A stretch of DNA of 64,000 nucleotides, from positions 212,399-276,398 of the forward strand of contig JAHLJZ010000026.1 of NCBI GenBank assembly GCA_025602915.1, written 5' to 3'. Shown here in pieces: positions 62,501-64,000 of the stretch. Positions within the stretch are counted from its first letter, which is position 1. Each line of letters starts with the position of its first letter. The notes beneath the pieces were generated by a model that saw nothing but the letters and a program-made list of their open reading frames with translations, was not told where the DNA came from and did not search any database. The stretch comes from Paraphysoderma sedebokerense (lineage: Eukaryota > Blastocladiomycota > Physodermatomycetes > Physodermatales > Physodermataceae). Position numbers and translations under genes: made by a program.

Positions 62501-64000
62501 TTTCAGTAATGCGGCGAGATATACTACCGCCAATCTGAATGCACTTGGATTTAGAACCGAAGATGGTGGCATGTTGGCTGACACCATTGACGCTGGCCGA
62601 TTACGATTAACCGCTCCGGCAACCGGGGTATGTATTCTCCTGACTTTCATTATTTTATTTGTGGTCGCACAACTCATGTTCGGTTGTTTAGGGTTCTTGG
62701 TGGTATACCAACTTGTCCCCAAATACTGGCGTTCCTTCCGCTTGTTTCAACGCTACCTCCTTCCCCAATTTGACTATCACTTATTCTGGACCCGCTGGTG
62801 GATCATTTTCAGCTGAAGTTCAAATCCACGGCCCCCTTTGTGATTCTACTATCGCTAGACGAATTACTATTCCTCTCACCACCGACGGAACTGTCCGAAC
62901 TACAAGTGTGGATATCAGGACATTAGGCGTCACAGCCACCGAATTGACTCGAATCAAGTCCATCGCCTTGATCGCTTTCGCACCTGGTGGAGGCGTGTTC
63001 TTCATTGACAGTTTATCTCTAACGGCTGCTACTTGTTCTGGAACTGCACCCCCTGTGAGTTCGACTACCTCCGCAACAACCACTACAGCAGTCACGACCT
63101 CGTCCTCAGTAACGACAACCACCACTTCCACACCAGTAGCTTGCACAACTGGTACTGTTCACTATTTACCTCACTTTGCTTGAAAAATACTAACTCTCTG
63201 GCAATCAGTCTTGGTCGATGACTTTAATTCCGACACCCGATATAATTCACAAAATCTGTAAGTGCTTTTACTCTAGCATTTAGTTCCCATGATTGCTTAT
63301 TGATGAGTTTGTTTTACAGCAATGATCTCAGCCTATGGACTGATGATGGCGGAAGTACACGTAACTATTTTTTCTGTTGTCATTGAAACTACCGTTATGT
63401 GATGTCCTAACTATCCCTTCTTTAGGTGGTGATACTGTCGCTGCTAGCGTTCTGAGCCTGAATATTGCCGTAAGTTCAGATTTGTATACGACTCACCTCG
63501 TTCTTGAAAACTGACTTATTCGTGTCACATAGGTCCCGAATCCAGGCTACTGGTATACCGTTTTGGCTGGTTCTACGTGTTTCGACGGTCGAGCCTTCCC
63601 TATACTTGAGATTGTGGCATCCGGTCCTGCAGGCGCTACTCTCCAGGTAATTATTGTGTCTGCTCATAAACATCATTCTCTCTGTATTCACGTCTTCATT
63701 ATTTTGTTTAGGTTGAAGTCCAAATAAGAGATACTGCTTGTACTTTTGCCTCCATCGCAAGAAGAGTCTATTTCCCGGTTACTCTTACCGCCAGCTATGC
63801 AGTGTACAGATTTAACCTGCTTGCGGCTGGGGCATTTAGCCTCGATGAACTTGCCCGTCTTCAAGTAAGTCACTTGCCATAGATTCTATATAATTAGTAT
63901 CAATTTTGAGTTCTGACACTTCCTTATTAGGCTGTTGCTATTGTCGGATTTTCTCAAACCGGCATTTACAATATTGACCGCATTTCATTGCTGTCGACTG
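56541..64000 (+). CDS. Secreted sorbosone-dehydrogenase-like / PKD / modular repeat protein, 3' end cut
   Basis: The start ATG 56541 opens a signal peptide ('MQKLSASFLGWVLSVLGFFL'...AYA|Q). A six-bladed propeller of the glucose/sorbosone dehydrogenase type follows ('VKFAPNGRAFINLKGG', 'GFLGLAIPPNYAASPRVYG', 'VGQINFDSAGNLYLTNGEG', 'GFRNPYRTYLDTATNELWIG', 'NFGWPCREA', 'GPDGFIYVTRLQSG'). Next come a PKD domain ('FDTTGTYNPTGGALTYFWDF', about 58,500-58,770), two beta-rich segments and a fibronectin III-like domain ('CTLSWTGSTAAGLAGYIIRF', about 59,670-59,730). At least six related modules run from 60010 to the window end, the last two joined by a Ser/Thr-rich linker (about 63,050-63,150). More than 25 short introns cut it. 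Fungal relatives of the propeller include PQQ-dependent pyranose dehydrogenases (AA12), so an oxidoreductase acting on sugars outside the cell is possible but not shown. The modules look like carbohydrate-binding beta sandwiches. Confidence 0.85.
60010..64000 (+). repeat. Six tandem protein modules, mostly bounded by phase-1 introns
   Basis: Modules begin at about 60010 ('ILIDDYTDD'), 60641 ('LVVDAFENR'), 61208 ('IFLDNFDSA'), 61824 ('VVIDNFDTP'), 62488 ('VLIDDFSNA') and 63209 ('VLVDDFNSD'). Full copies share a pattern: [VI]-x-[VI]-D-[DN]-F, a small-residue loop, 'YFYT' or 'YWYT', a Cys, 'GPAGA.F.VEIQ.R..DC', a polar strip, 'R..L.RLQ' and 'G.....DDI'. The modules are closest at M3 and M4 ('NLLGGAFGSDGM' against 'NLLGGWFGSGSM'). 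M1 and M2 are the most divergent. M6 runs off the window. Confidence 0.85.

Noticed and set aside
62630-62830. Frame change inside module 5 of the secreted protein that looked like a pseudogene break.
   Set aside because: An intron from GTATGT (after 'PATG') to GTTTAG restores 'GSWWYTNLSPNTG', matching the other modules.
1-64000. Transposons, viral insertions, CRISPR arrays or bacterial operons.
   Set aside because: No reverse transcriptase, transposase, long terminal repeats or regular spacer arrays were seen, and genes throughout have spliceosomal introns.

Overview
This is a 64 kb piece of a eukaryotic nuclear genome. The best guess is a zoosporic (chytrid-like) fungus. Most genes carry many short introns (roughly 45-90 nt) with GT..AG ends. 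The housekeeping genes are of fungal type (ERG8 phosphomevalonate kinase, BLM10, LAA1/HEATR5, a Crb2/53BP1-like BRCT protein). Two large proteins of the motile cilium (HYDIN and a CFAP65-like protein) show that the organism makes flagellated cells. The assignment rests on gene content only.

Layout. 1-4775 (+): 3' part of a CFAP65-like ASH-domain protein. 5081-7755 (-): CUE/DUF1771/Smr nuclease of the Cue2/N4BP2 type. 8190-10405 (+): ERG8. 10755-13014 (+): Pescadillo (PES1/NOP7). 13305-14669 (+): stand-alone glycosyltransferase-like domain of the arabinokinase N-terminus type. 14685-15959 (-): RlmN-family radical SAM protein with a mitochondrial-type leader. 16241-17172 (+): unknown protein. 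17302-24286 (-): BLM10/PA200 proteasome activator. 24732-39104 (+): HYDIN, with an 8.4 kb internal exon. 39234-39858 (-): small unknown gene. 40091-40666 (+): doubtful open frame. 40851-45075 (-): Crb2/53BP1-like BRCT mediator. 45270-47519 (+): coiled-coil protein of unknown role. 47814-55293 (-): LAA1/HEATR5 HEAT-repeat protein. 56541-64000 (+): large secreted protein with a sorbosone-dehydrogenase propeller, PKD domain and at least six tandem beta-rich modules, cut by the window end.

The genes do not form a pathway. They are a compact set of housekeeping, flagellar and surface genes, mostly alternating in strand, so neighbours are usually convergent or divergent pairs with short shared 3' or 5' spacers. 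HYDIN and CFAP65 are both central-apparatus (C2 side) proteins in green algae and animals, so they would act together in the axoneme. The most unusual region is the 3' end: the secreted protein is built from repeated modules, most of them starting at a phase-1 intron. Gene extents were worked out by reading splice sites by eye. Exact exon borders are given only where I checked the frame on both sides. I found no rRNA, tRNA, transposon or CRISPR.
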